This document shows, piece after piece, positions 48,301 through 60,057 of a DNA stretch of 64,000 bases. The translations under genes were made by a program, and so were the position numbers. The first letter of the stretch is position 1. Every line of letters begins with the position of its first letter. The stretch lies in the NCBI RefSeq assembly GCF_025766255.1, contig NW_026516712.1:186001-250000 (forward strand). Reading direction: 5' to 3'. The notes beneath the pieces were generated by a model. The model did not search any database. It worked only from the letters and a program-made list of their open reading frames with translations, and was not told where the DNA came from. The DNA comes from Zychaea mexicana. Lineage: Eukaryota > Mucoromycota > Mucoromycetes > Mucorales > Lichtheimiaceae.

Positions 48301-49610
48301 CGTAAACGATCATCTTGTCCTGCATGCAGTTGGCAGTATGCAGTCGGCGTGCTCCTATGGGGCCACCGTCTGATGATGTGACAGTTACCTGCAAGTTCCA
48401 TGCTCGGGTGCCTAGATCGTATATAACAACATTCTATAATACATACATAAGCGCTTATGTGAGTCGAGCAGTCCAGTGTGATATCCTACCCACCTCGAGT
48501 GTGCGGAAGGTAAGGAGAGAAGGATGGATAGCCACATGATTTATTATTTATATCTTTTGGTCCAATTGTAACGTACCGCAGTTGCAGCATTCCCGCTACC
48601 AGTCGACGTGCCGCCAAATACGACGAGACAGTTGCACGACTGGATATAGCATGTCGAATGACCAGTAATGGCTTGTCCGTTAGAGCCAGACGTCCATGCA
48701 AACGAATTGGCGTCGAGTGTGTATAGACTGTTTTGAACGGCATTGTCTTGCGGATAGCCGTTGGTGTCGACTGAAGTGCCGCCATAAGTATATACGGTGT
48801 TGTTGACAGTAGTGATTGCAAACTGTGCAGCACGTCCCGGTGATTCAGTGTCTGCATTGTAAAGAATAATTAAATGTTATTTTTAGCGGCATATCCCAGT
48901 TTTCATAAGACACGTTTAGCAAGGGGTGGCGGTATGTGTCTTTCTTTTTTGGAGCGAGGTGTACTTGTGTGTGTGTGCTTTGTTAGGGGATGATATCAGA
49001 AAAAGAGAGAGAGAAAGAGCAGCTAGAAAGGGGGCTTGTGTGTGAGAGAAACAGAGAGAGAGAGCGCGGCTTACTCGAAGAAGGATAGCTCCAAGACCAG
49101 CTGTTGATATCAAATTTTTGAAGCATCCCGGCAGATCCGCCCTGAGTTGTGTTTCCCGCAACGACGATCATTTGGCCAGAACTGGGCAGTTCAGTTGCTC
49201 CGATATAGACTTGAGGAAGCATATCCTGTTGATGGGCGAAATTGTACCAACTTCCATTACGAGAATCCCATATCCACACACTGTTCGATCCCTCTACTTG
49301 GCTATTGTAATTTTTACTCGTGTCTTCAGACCCGCCATAAAGAATCACATAAGGATCCAGGAATGCTGTAGTAGTAGTAGTAGTAATAGTAGTAAAAGTG
49401 GTCATGAACTTGTTCTCCTTCAATCTATCGCTTTCGTCATTGGGTTTATTTGCGTTTATTCTTTTCGTTTTTCTTACCAGCCGCATGGCCAGCTCTCCAT
49501 GGCACGTCAGTTTGAACATTTCCCAGTTGCGCGTTGACAATGCTAGTTCTAGTTGTAGTTAGGAGAGCCAGAAACGTCCACCACAGTACGACCGGGTGCT
49601 GACGAAACAT
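45378..49610 (-). CDS. receptor-like protein: kelch ectodomain, transmembrane helix, atypical protein kinase
   Basis: Six minus-strand exons (49610-49478, 49365-49075, 48851-48577, 48433-48178, 48093-45743, 45644-45378) join in phase to 1190 residues. Signal peptide: VVLWWTFLALLTTT...VNAQ. The ectodomain (~28-375) has kelch blades marked by YGG / WxW pairs (ILYGGSED, WIWD, YTYGGTS, VVFGGTS, IVYGGGT, IYGGWGG). A membrane helix lies near 382-407 (IVGAVVGSVGGVLLLAAILFF) and is followed by WRRKRK. A long disordered linker leads to a kinase domain (~880-1190) with NVVIKSF (VAIK Lys), ERECRTL (alpha-C Glu), CDLKPSNIM, LIDFEAS, PPEVA and DLWALGC. HRD is replaced by FCD and DFG by DFE, and no glycine-rich loop is obvious. 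Catalytic Lys, Asp and Asn remain, so weak activity is possible. A kelch surface receptor with a Ser/Thr-type kinase is plant-RLK-like in layout and unusual for a fungus. Confidence 0.87.
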
Positions 49611-49975
49611 GTAGGCTATTGAAAGTATTGGAGTATTGGATAAATAGTGGTTGTGAAAAAAGAGAGAGCAAGAGGAAAAGTGGGAAAAGAGAGGAAAAGA
49701 AGCAAGAGAGAAAGAGGAGAAGCTAAAGAACAATGGCTGCTGTTGCTGGCAGGGGCATCTGTACTTACCAGCCAAGTCTGCGTGTGTGAGTGCTATTTCT
49801 CTACTCTGCTGGAAAGCCTTCAATGGTGGAAGACGGTAATGTGGGGCGGAGTTGCTTGCTTTTTTTTTTTTTCGCCAGTGTGTAACGATCGAGATGAGTT
49901 GCCATTGGCAAAAATTGAAGTCGTCTCAGTTGCACCAAAGAGAAGCGCGTGTTACCTGGAACACACAAGAAAACT

Positions 49976-50013
<38 letters not shown>

Positions 50014-51240
50014 GATCGAAAAAGGCCATGCAACCGGTGCACATGCAGATGGATGCGTTGCACATTACATAAGTGATCTCTTGAGAGAAGAATACAGGAG
50101 AGGGGCCTATTGTGATCCAACAATATCTATATATAATCCATTATCCCACCCTCCCCAAACCCTCTTTCTCTCTTTGTTCTCCTAGAGCAATGCCCTCCAA
50201 TAGCGCCCGCCTTCCATGCATTCTTTCTCTCCCTGAATTTGGGTATTCACTCGCTTGCTTTTGTGGTTAAAGCAATTGCTGGTTTTTTTTTCGCACCCGC
50301 CATCTCTTCAGTTTACCGAAACGAATGCATTTTCTTTCTTGTCACACCCTAATGATATCAATGTTCCGATAATATATCTCTTCTTTTTCTCTATTAACGC
50401 TTTGTACCAGACGGTGTCTATGTATATATGCTAACCCTGTTGTTGCCATTGCTTGTTTGCTCCATCATCTATCCTGAACGATGCTATGCTACCTTTATTT
50501 TCCCAATGTTGTCATCGTCATTTTATAAGCCAAGATATATTAGCTGGTAATCGTTTAAGACAAGAAAATTTAAACTAAAATGACATACAAGCAGTAAGAT
50601 TCGCGTGGCGACTAAAAAATTGTATTAGCATGACAATTAAAATATGCAATGCAAAGATTAAACATGAAAAAACAAAAACAAATGACACCATAACAAAAAC
50701 ATGGATGTACAACGCGTGAATGTTTATCCACAGCACTAAGTATCTCTATTTGTTTTCGCACTCGTGACAATTAGTAGAAGAGTCCTGATTGGGAAAACGG
50801 GAGAGAAGAGTGGAGGGCAAATTGCTTTTCTTTGGCTTCTCGATTGCTCGTGCTCTCACGCGCAAGCGCACACACGCACGAACGCGCTCATATCTTGCTG
50901 AGTATACAGTATGTATATGGATAAGAAACAAATTTTCTGTCATTTTGGGTTTCGCTCTATTAAATTGATGGTGCAACGATCACCTGTAGAGAAACACAAA
51001 AAAGAAATTTGTGTGTCCGTGTGTCTGTAAAGATATGCCTCTTTTTAAATCAACCTCATCGTATTCTAAACAAGGCAGTTGTAAGTTTAGATAAAGTGAA
51101 TGTACTTACAGAAAGATTTCACGGTTCCTTCGTAAACAAAGTACAGCATCGTTGTTTTAATCCAACGTATTTTCTGGCAACTTAACCAGGGAAATATGCT
51201 ATTGCGTGTCTGATCACTCTCCTTTTAATATTCGTACACT
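49611..51240. other. 1.6-kb intergenic region with CT microsatellite
   Basis: This is the promoter side of the kelch-kinase gene. No coding gene is recognised. It holds G/A-rich sequence at 49650-49720, a (TC)n run at 49983-50008, and otherwise AT-rich DNA up to the start of the repeat array. Confidence 0.6.
49983..50008 (+). repeat. (TC)n microsatellite
   Basis: About 13 uninterrupted TC dinucleotides about 380 bp upstream of the kelch-kinase start; a purine/pyrimidine tract able to adopt H-DNA. Confidence 0.9.
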
Positions 51241-51590
51241 TTTTACTCTATGATATTGAGGAGTTCCTTGGATATAGCTTGACTGTTTGTATATATGTGT
51301 ATGTAGAAACTCATACATGAAACAAGAATAGCTCAACAAAATGGTATATCACGACGTATATGGGATGTATAGCAGCAATGGATGAAATCGAGTTTGTTAA
51401 AAAATATAAACAAAAGATGGATGGGTTATGATGAGATAAAAAGATACAGTTTTGACAGCGAAAAAAGAATACAATATCAGCGATGAAAAAAGGTACAAGA
51501 TGAAAAGATGATACAATAATACTGATGATATAAACGAGGTACAAATGGTGGTAAAAAAAATGGTATAAAGATGAGAGCTTGGTAATGATG

Positions 51591-53497
51591 TTAATCTGCT
51601 CGTTGTCGTTTTCGTGATGCTGGTTGTGGTGATGGGAGGAAATTCGAAGGAAGACACCAATGATTTCTTCCAGTTGATAATGTTATTGGCCGCATGGTAT
51701 TGTTGATCAAGTCAAGGGTCTGTTCCATCATTTCTTTACCGATGCACGCACGATTCAATAACGGGTATAATCTCGATACCAAATTGCTGTTGTTGCTGGG
51801 AAATTCAAGTGGGTCGGCTCTTCTGATTATTGTGATAAAACCCTTTGGAATACTGACATCCGATAAGGAGACGCAGCCACCTAAATGAAGACATTGGAAA
51901 AAATACTTTCGGTAACTCATAGCATTCTTCTTATGACATGTGGCGGGAGTAATACAAACCTGAAATACTGTATCCAATCACATGGGATTGATGCAGAAGG
52001 TTAGGGCTGAAAGTCGCCAACAATAACATATCGCGCAATACAATAGGCATCTTGAGAAAGCTATCGCGCATCTCCTTTGTTTAATCCTTTGCGGCACCTA
52101 TTTCTGTGCAACCAAGCTCGATATGACCACAGTTGAAGAGCGTATCCACTCGCCTTCCCATCTTTTGGTTTGTTATTGGCATTATGGATGATAATTGTCA
52201 GTCTTGGTTCACCGAGCTGGCATTGGCTTCACTAGACTTCTCAGTTCTATAGAATACAACAAAAAAATCAGTTTCAGTGCTCATTTTTCTGTTCATGTTT
52301 ATATTAGTGATTGACTTACCCCTTTGCCAAGATGGAACTTCCTTTAAAAACTGTAGCGAAAAAATCAAAACAACGGTACAACTGGTCCGATTCAATCAAA
52401 CTACCAATATCAAATATCCCAGTTTCTAAAAAGAGACTTGCTATATTTTGTAGCTCGGTCGACAATCACACTTTCAATGTTTCTTTGGTAGGATCGGTGA
52501 TTTCAATGCTTCTTGCATACTTGAACACCTCCGCACCAGTTTTCTATAACATATAATAGTATTAGTATTCTATCATCATATTCTTTGTTTCTTTATTTGT
52601 TTGCTTATATGTACATACCAATTCTTTAAGACTCTTGAAGCATTGTTCAAGTTCTTTCGGTACACCACAAGGCAAATCGCCACCAGCACCACGTATTTCG
52701 TCGAGGTCTTCTTCACTGAATACAGAACTCCAGTTTTTATCCCCCAAATCTAGGATCAAAGATTGGGAAGGACTGAGAAATGGCAAGATTAGCTGGTAAA
52801 TCCAAAACCCAAAACTACGCATAATAGATTTTTTTGCTTACTGATAATACTCGCATCCCAACGCAAACGCCATAACCTTTTCTTCTACAGAAATTGGTTC
52901 AACATCATCAACTTCTGCTTGTCGCATTGTGGCATCTAAGACCCAGAAATCATCTTTATGAAGCTTTTTGAAATTTTGGAGCTTCTCAGTCAATGTGATT
53001 TTGTCTGCAGCAGTCAGTTTGCTTTTCAAGTCTGGAGGAGAAGTCGATGACTGTGGCAAAGAAGGTAATGATGACTCTTCTGCTTCATCACCTGCCAATT
53101 GTTGTTCAATACGTTTCCATGAAACATTTTCATCTCCCTAGAAGATATCAATGCATTAGTCCGTGTTTAATATGTATACCTGCGTAAAAAAAGAAAACAG
53201 ATATAGTAGTTGACACTTACTATTGACATTTCTAACGAAGCCGCCGCTTCCTTTACTAATCAAACATATGTTCTTTTTGTCATTTCTGATAGAGCTAGAA
53301 ACAATGTCATGTTCTAAATGGTCAATGACGTTTTGAAGTCTGACCGACTTCCCGCGGTTCTTGGCCTGTAATAAAAAAGCTTTTGTAGCTACCACATTGA
53401 AAGATTAATAAGCACTAAATATTACAATACAAAAAATTGAATTTGAAATTGTATCACTGGTAACTACCTGTGATGAAAGGGGATGTTCAGTTGCCAT
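51591..53497 (-). pseudogene. family X copy 1 (no insertions, two in-frame stops)
   Basis: Seven-exon structure as in copy 4. Start ATG at 53497 (MATEHPLSSQ) and a normal C-terminal end (SRKRQRAD) at 51591. It lacks the I and M insertions seen in other copies, so DPLEF joins PSNNSNL directly, which shows the uninterrupted gene. Reading is broken by TGA at 52468-52466, where copy 2 has TGG (Trp), and by TAA at 52083-52081, where the other copies have CAA (Gln). The second half contains RRVDTLFNCGHIELGCTEIG, a charged-beta pattern reminiscent of a PD-(D/E)XK core; that is only a suggestion. I recall large families of such unnamed proteins in Mucorales but cannot name it. Confidence 0.75.
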
Positions 53498-54658
53498 GGG
53501 AATCGCGACGGAAAAGAGAAAGTGGAAAGGAGAGTGAAAGGAAAAAATTCGGTTACAGCAGCTGTTTTGCAGGCTGTTTAATAGTTTATTAATTTTTAAT
53601 TTATTTTATATATTTAGTTTTTAAGTTTTATTTTTAAACAATAAAGAATGATCAATATAGTTAGGGGTGGTCAGAGAATATCTTTGATTTTTGATGACGT
53701 TGGTAGCTGGTCATTGAGACGGTAGTCGAAACCCTAGAATAATGGTAGTTATTCTAAACACTTGTCTACAAGTGCCTCATGAACAGTGCTCTTTGGAGAA
53801 AAATTGTTTTGGCGTACATTTGTTCACACACACATGGATAAACATTGTCTCTTTCTCTCTCTATCATTTTTGCATATCTCTTGGCTTGGCTAAGTCAAGT
53901 CGTTTCTCACGTTTTGTCACATTCTATTGTTGCTCAAGTTACAAAACTAGGAATGCAAAATCTTATTGTATAAAACTAAAAAGTGTGACGTTTGCTGCAC
54001 GCCAGAAGCTTGCTGCAATTTCGCATATCTCATCGGAAGTGGGCGTTTTACACTTTTGTCGTTGAGTATACAAAACCTAGAAGCCACTTTGTACTTGTAT
54101 TGTTGCATTGTATATATTGGGGGTATTTGGGGAGATCTCTGGACCTCCTCTTATATAGGATTTTGCATTCGATCCCAGACAGGGCCAATTATTCTTTGCC
54201 TAAGGAATTATGTCTTGGCCAGATGGCCTTCAATTGTAAGTGGGAGGGGATTTTTTTGATTTTAGACAAGCAATTTTGAGTTGCGGGAATGGAAATCTCG
54301 CCCTTAGAGCTTTCGGCTACGGCTCGAGTAATTTCACAGATGGGCAGACTGAAATTCACTCATAGAACACTGTTCATGAGGCACTTGTAGGCAAGTGTTT
54401 AGAATAACTACCATTATTCTAGGGTTTCGACTACCGTCTCAATGACCAGCTACCAACGTCATCAAAGATCAAAGATATTCTCTGACCACCCCTAACTATA
54501 TTGATCATTCTTTATTGTTTAAGAATAAAACTTAAAAACTAAATATATAAAATAAATTAAAAATTAATAAACTATTAAACAGCCTGCAAAACAGCTGCTG
54601 TAACCGAATTTTTTCCTTTCACTCTCCTTTCCACTTTCTCTTTTCTGTCGCAATTCCC
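53498..54658. repeat. head-to-head spacer S1: inverted repeat with unique loop
   Basis: Between the start codons of copies 1 and 2. Arms of about 310 bp (53498-53810 and 54345-54658) are reverse complements. Each arm consists of about 60 bp next to the ATG, an AT-rich block, then a block starting AGGGGTGG and containing TAGCTGGTC, AAACC and ATGGTA with two small hairpins. About 550 bp of loop is unique. It is nearly identical to S2 (60058-61218). It may serve as a bidirectional promoter, or be a foldback element inserted upstream; the sequence alone does not decide. Confidence 0.8.
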
Positions 54659-55139
54659 ATGGCAACTGAACATCCCCTTTCATCACAGGTAGTTACCAGT
54701 GATACAATTTCAAATTCAATTTTTTGTATTGTAATATTTAGTGCTTATTAATCTTTCAATGTGGTAGCTACAAAAGCTTTTTTATTACAGGCCAAGAACC
54801 GCGGGAAGTCGGTCAGACTTCAAAACGTCATTGACCATTTAGAACATGACATTGTTTCTAGCTCTATCAGAAATGACAAAAAGAACATATGTTTGATTAG
54901 TAAAGGAAGCGGCGGCTTCGTTACAAATGTCAATAGTAAGTGTCAACTACTATATCTGTTTTCTTTTTTTTACGCAGGTATACATATTAAACACGGACTA
55001 ATGCATTGATATCTTCTAGGAAGATGAAAATGTTTCATGGAAACGAATCGAACAACGATTGGCGAGTGATCCAAACAACACAGCTTCCAGTTAAGTCTTA
55101 GCTGAGCCTAGTGAAGCCACAACATCTGAAGCAGAGGGG

Positions 55140-55162
55140 ACATCATCATCATCATCATCATC
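55140..55162 (+). repeat. (TCA)n microsatellite inside copy 2
   Basis: Short TCA run that adds Ser residues to exon 3 of copy 2 only; the equivalent position in copies 1, 3 and 4 encodes a different, shorter acidic/Ser linker. Confidence 0.7.
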
Positions 55163-56451
55163 GCCATCGTTGTCATCATCTTTGTCATCATCATCGACGT
55201 CTCTTGCTGCATTTAAAACCAAACTCACTGCCGCGGACAAAGTCACATTGACTGAGAAGCTCCAAAATTTTAATAAGCTTCATAAAGATTATTTCTGGGT
55301 CTTAGATGCCACAATGCGACAAGCAGAAGTTGATGATGTTGAGCCAATTTCTGTAGAAGAAAAGGTCATGGCGTTTGCATCACAATGCGAGTATTATCAG
55401 TAAGCGAAAAAATCTATTGTGCATAGTTTTTGGGTCTTGGATTTACCAGCTAATCTTGCCATTTCTCAGTCTGTCCCAATCTTTGATCTTAGATTTGGGG
55501 GATAAAAACTGGAGTTCTGTTTTCAATGAAGAACAGCTCGATGAAATACGTGGTGCTGGTGGCGATTTGCCTTGTGGTGTACCGAAAGAACTTGAACAAT
55601 GCTTCGAGAGTCTTAAAGAATTGGTATGTACATATAAGCAAACAAATAAAGAAACAAAGAATATGACGATAGAATACTAATACTATTATATGTTATAGAA
55701 AACTGGTGCAGAGGTGTTTAAGTATGCAAGAAGCATTGAAATCACCGATCCCACCAAAGAAACATTAAAAGTGTGGTTGTCGACCGAGCTACAAAAGGTA
55801 GCAAGTCTCTTTCTGGAAACTGGGACATTCGACATCGGTAGTTTGATGGAATCGGACCAGTTGTACCGGTGTTTTGATTTTTTCGCTACAGTTTTTAAAG
55901 GAAGTTCCATCTTGGCAAAAGGGTAAGTCAATCACTAATATAAACATGAACAGAAAAATGAGCAGAAAGAATGCACTGAAACTGATTTCTTGTTGTATTC
56001 TATAGAACCGAAAAATCAAGTGAAGCCAATGCCACGTCAGTCAACCAAGATCGCACATTATCAGCTATAAAGCTGATAGCAAACCGAAAGATGGAAAGAC
56101 GCGTGGATATGCTCTTCAACTGTGGTCATATCGAGTTTGGTTGCACAGAAATAGGTGCCACAAAGGACCAAACAAAGGAGATGCGCGATAGCTTTCTCAA
56201 GATGCCTATTGTATTGCGCGATATGTTGTTGTTGGCGACTTTTAGGCCTAACCTGCTGCATCAATCCCATGTGATTGGATATAGTATTTCAGGTTTGTAT
56301 TACTCCCGCCACATGTTAGAAAAAGAATGCTATGAGTTACCGAAAGTATTTTTTCTAATGTCTTCATTCAGGTGGCTGCGTCTCCTTATTGGATGTCAGT
56401 ATTCTTCAAAAGGGTTTTACCACAATAATCAGAAGAACCGACCCACTTCAG

Positions 56452-56737
56452 GAGGTTAACTTTAAATATTATAATTTACAAGAATTTAAATTTTTTAAAA
56501 AAAATTTAGATATAGGAAAATATTTTTATTAAAAAAATTAATTTCTCAGCTAAAAAGACTTGTCTTGGTTGAAATAATTAAATAGTAAATCTTAAATATT
56601 TAATAGGGGTGGGTGTAGTAGGACAAGAAAATCTTCGATTTTTGAAGTCCTAGCTGGTCTTTCTGAAAGAAACCTAATATGATGGTAATCGTATATTAGA
56701 GAGTTAATAATAACTAGTAAGTTATTAATTAGCTCTC
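56452..56737 (+). mobile_element. insertion I in copy 2 (~286 bp, AT-rich, non-coding)
   Basis: Copy 1 shows the empty site, where DPL joins SNNSNL. Here the coding sequence is split after CCCACTTCAG and resumes at CAGTTTTCC, leaving a TCA/TCAG repeat on both sides as a probable 3-4 bp target duplication. The left end reads GGAGGTTAAC. The interior has an AT-rich half, then AGGGGTGG, GATTTTTGAAG, TAGCTGGTC, AAACC and ATGGTA in the same order as the spacer arms, and an imperfect hairpin near its right end (GAGAGTTAATAATAACT). It has no coding capacity, so it behaves like a non-autonomous element. Confidence 0.65.
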
Positions 56738-57562
56738 TCAGTTTTCCAGCAACAACAGCAATTTGGTATCAAGATTATACCCGTTATTGAATCGTGCGTG
56801 CATTGGTAAAGAATTGATGGAACAGACCCTTGACTTGATCAACAATACCATGTGGCCAATAACATTATCAACTGGAAGAAATCATTGGTGTCTTCCTTCG
56901 AATTTCCTCCCATCTCCACAACCAGCATCACGAAAACGACAACAAGCAGATAAACATCATTACCAAGCTCTCATCTTTATACCATTTTTTTACCACCATT
57001 TGTACCTCGTTTTCATCATCAGTACCTTTTTTCATCGCCAATATTGTATTCTTTTTTTGCTGTCAATACTGTAACTTTTTTTGCTCATCATGAAACCCAT
57101 TCATCATCCTGTTTACCATCCATTGCTGCTATACATCCCATATACGTCGTGATATACCAAAACGAATTATAACAATCTTTAAGTGGGATCACCCATATTG
57201 CTAATTAAGCTTTTATATTGAGGAGCTCCTTGGATATAGCTTGAGACTTTTTGTATATATGTGTATGTAGAAACTCACACATGAAACAAGAATAGCTCAA
57301 CAAAATGGTTATTAGTATATCACAACGTATATGGGATGTATAGCAGCAATGGATGATAAATAGGATGATGAATGGGTTTCATGATGAGCAAAGAAAGTTA
57401 CAGTTTTGACAGCAAAAAAAGAATACAATATCAGCGAGGAAAAAAGGTATTGATGATGAAAACGAGGTACAAATGGTGGTAAAAAAAATGGTATAAAGAT
57501 GAGAGCTTGGTAATGATGTTAATCTGCTTGTTGTCGTTTTCGTGATGCTGGTTGTGGAGATG

Positions 57563-57886
57563 AAGTATAAATAATATCTATAATATTTGTTATAATAAAT
57601 AACAATATTATAATATTTTATTATACTGTCAAGCGTTCAAATAAAAATCTAACTTTGTTGTTTTTAAATGAACTGGGCGTCGTCGTACCTCCTAGCCTGT
57701 TTTCCCTCAAACATAATAGTTAAGATTATCTCTAAGGGTTGAGAATATTATAGGGTTTGAGAAATTATTTTTTTAATTAAAAAAATTAATTTCATCACTT
57801 ATTGTAAACACTTTAAAGCTATATTACTTATAGTTTTTTACATATTTATAATATCACTAAAAGCATAACACTAGGGGTTACCCTCC
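57563..57886 (-). mobile_element. insertion M in copy 3 (324 bp)
   Basis: Copy 2 shows the empty site. Here GAGATG is followed by AT-rich non-coding DNA that ends before a second GATG (57887-57890), giving a 4-bp target duplication (CATC on the gene strand). In gene orientation it begins GGAGGGTAACCCC and ends TTATACTT. There are no clear terminal inverted repeats and no ORF. Confidence 0.7.
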
Positions 57887-58058
57887 GATGGGAGGAAATT
57901 CGAAGGAAGACACCAATGATTTCTTCCAGTTGATAATGTTATTGGCCACATGGTATTGTTGATCAAGTCAAGGGTCTGTTCCATCAATTCTTTACCAATG
58001 CACGCACGATTCAATAACGGGTATAATCTTGATACCAAATTGCTGTTGTTGCTGGAAA

Positions 58059-58351
58059 ACTGAGAGAGCTAATTAATAACTTACTAGTTATTATTAACTC
58101 TCTAATATACGATTACCATCATATTAGGTTTCTTTCAGAAAGACCAGCTAGGACTTCAAAAATCGAAGATTTTCTTGTCCTACTACACCCACCCCTATTA
58201 AATATTTAAGATTTACTATTTAATTATTTCAACCAAGACAAGTCTTTTTAGCTGAGAAATTAATTTTTTTAATAAAAATATTTTCCTATATCTAAATTTT
58301 TTTTTAAAAAATTTAAATTCTTGTAAATTATAATATTTAAAGTTAACCTCC
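58059..58351 (-). mobile_element. insertion I in copy 3
   Basis: Same element and same site as in copies 2 and 4, in the gene orientation, so it was inherited rather than independently inserted. Confidence 0.65.
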
Positions 58352-60057
58352 TGAAGTGGGTCGGTTCTTCTGATTATTGTGGTAAAACCCTTTTGAAGAA
58401 TACTGACATCCAATAAGGAGACGCAGCCACCTGAATGAAGACATTAGAAAAAATACTTTCGGTAACTCATAGCATTCTTTTTCTAACATGTGGCGGGAGT
58501 AATACAAACCTGAAATACTATATCCAATCACATGGGATTGATGCAGCAGGTTAGGCCTAAAAGTCGCCAACAACAACATATCGCGCAATACAATAGGCAT
58601 CTTGAGAAAGCTATCGCGCATCTCCTTTGTTTGGTCCTTTGTGGCACCTATTTCTGTGCAACCAAACTCGATATGACCACAGTTGAAGAGCATATCCACG
58701 CGTCTTTCCATCTTTCGGTTTGCTATCAGCTTTATAGCTGATAATGTGCGATCTTGGTTGACTGACGTGGCATTGGCTTCACTTGATTTTTCGGTTCTAT
58801 AGAATACAACAAGAAATCAGTTTCAGTGCATTCTTTCTGCTCATTTTTCTGTTCATGTTTATATTAGTGATTGACTTACCCCTTTGCCAAGATGGAACTT
58901 CCTTTAAAAACTGTAGCGAAAAAATCAAAACAACGGTACAACTGGTCCGATTCAATCAAACTACCAATATCAAATATCCCAGTTTCTAAAAAGAGACTTG
59001 CTATATTTTGTAGCTCGGTCGACAATCACACTTTCAATGTTTCTTTGGTAGGATCGGTGATTTCAATGCTTCTTGCATACTTGAACACCTCCGCACCAGT
59101 TTTCTATAACATATAATAGTATTAGTATTCTATCATCATATTCTTTGTTTCTTTATTTGTTTGCTTATATGTACATACCAATTCTTTAAGACTCTTGAAG
59201 CATTGTTCAAGTTCTTTCGGTACACCACAAGGCAAATCGCCACCAGCACCACGTATTTCGTCGAGGTCTTCTTCACTGAATACAGAACTCCAGTTTTTAT
59301 CCCCCAAATCTAGGATCAAAGATTGGGAAGGACTGAGAAATGGCAAGATTAGCTGGTAAATCCAAAACCCAAAACTACGCATAATAGATTTTTTTGCTTA
59401 CTGATAATACTCGCATCCCAACGCAAACGCCATAACCTTTTCTTCTACAGAAATTGGTTCAACATCATCAACTTCTGCTTGTCGCATTGTGGCATCTAAG
59501 ACCCAGAAATCATCTTTATGAAGCTTTTTGAAATTTTGGAGCTTCTCAGTCAATGTGATTTTGTCTGCAGCAGTCAGTTTGCTTTTCAAGTCTGGAGGAG
59601 AAGTCGATGACTGTGGCAAAGAAGGTAATGATGACTCTTCTGCTTCATCACCTGCCAATTGTTGTTCAATACGTTTCCATGAAACATTTTCATCTCCCTA
59701 GAAGATATCAATGCATTAGTCCGTGTTTAATATGTATACCTGCGTAAAAAAAGAAAACAGATATAGTAGTTGACACTTACTATTGACATTTCTAACGAAG
59801 CCGCCGCTTCCTTTACTAATCAAACATATGTTCTTTTTGTCATTTCTGATAGAGCTAGAAACAATGTCATGTTCTAAATGGTCAATGACGTTTTGAAGTC
59901 TGACCGACTTCCCGCGGTTCTTGGCCTGTAATAAAAAAGCTTTTGTAGCTACCACATTGAAAGATTAATAAGCACTAAATATTACAATACAAAAAATTGA
60001 ATTTGAAATTGTATCACTGGTAACTACCTGTGATGAAAGGGGATGTTCAGTTGCCAT

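Larger units (their letters stand above)
54659..57074 (+). pseudogene. family X copy 2 (TAA stop, I insertion, lost stop codon)
   Basis: Exons 1 and 2 are at 54659-54688 and 54791-54935; later exons follow the copy 4 pattern. TAA at 55092-55094 interrupts an otherwise open frame in exon 3, before a TCA-repeat-encoded Ser run (55140-55162) that the other copies lack. It keeps Trp (TGG) where copies 1, 3 and 4 have TGA. RRVDMLFNCGHIEFGCTEIG is intact. Insertion I (56452-56737) breaks the final exon, and the normal stop after RQQAD is changed to AAA, so the frame runs on to 57074. It lacks insertion M. This is the most diverged copy through exon 3. Confidence 0.75.
57519..60057 (-). pseudogene. 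family X copy 3 (TGA stop, I and M insertions)
   Basis: Start ATG at 60057, original stop at 57521-57519. The 5' half is essentially identical to copy 1 at 6,560-bp offset, including TGA at 59028-59026. The 3' half is the mirror image of copy 4 and carries both I (58059-58351) and M (57563-57886). It is thus a mosaic that matches copy 1 in the front and copies 2/4 in the back. Confidence 0.75.

Noticed and set aside
45378..49610. Two adjacent genes (kelch membrane protein and kinase) instead of one
   Set aside because: The membrane helix and kinase lie in one 2.35-kb exon with no stop, and all six exon phases agree, so a single gene is simpler.
53660..53680. Telomere-like TTAGGGG in the spacer arm
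   Set aside because: A single occurrence per arm, not a tandem run; it belongs to the conserved AGGGGTGG block of the repeat family.
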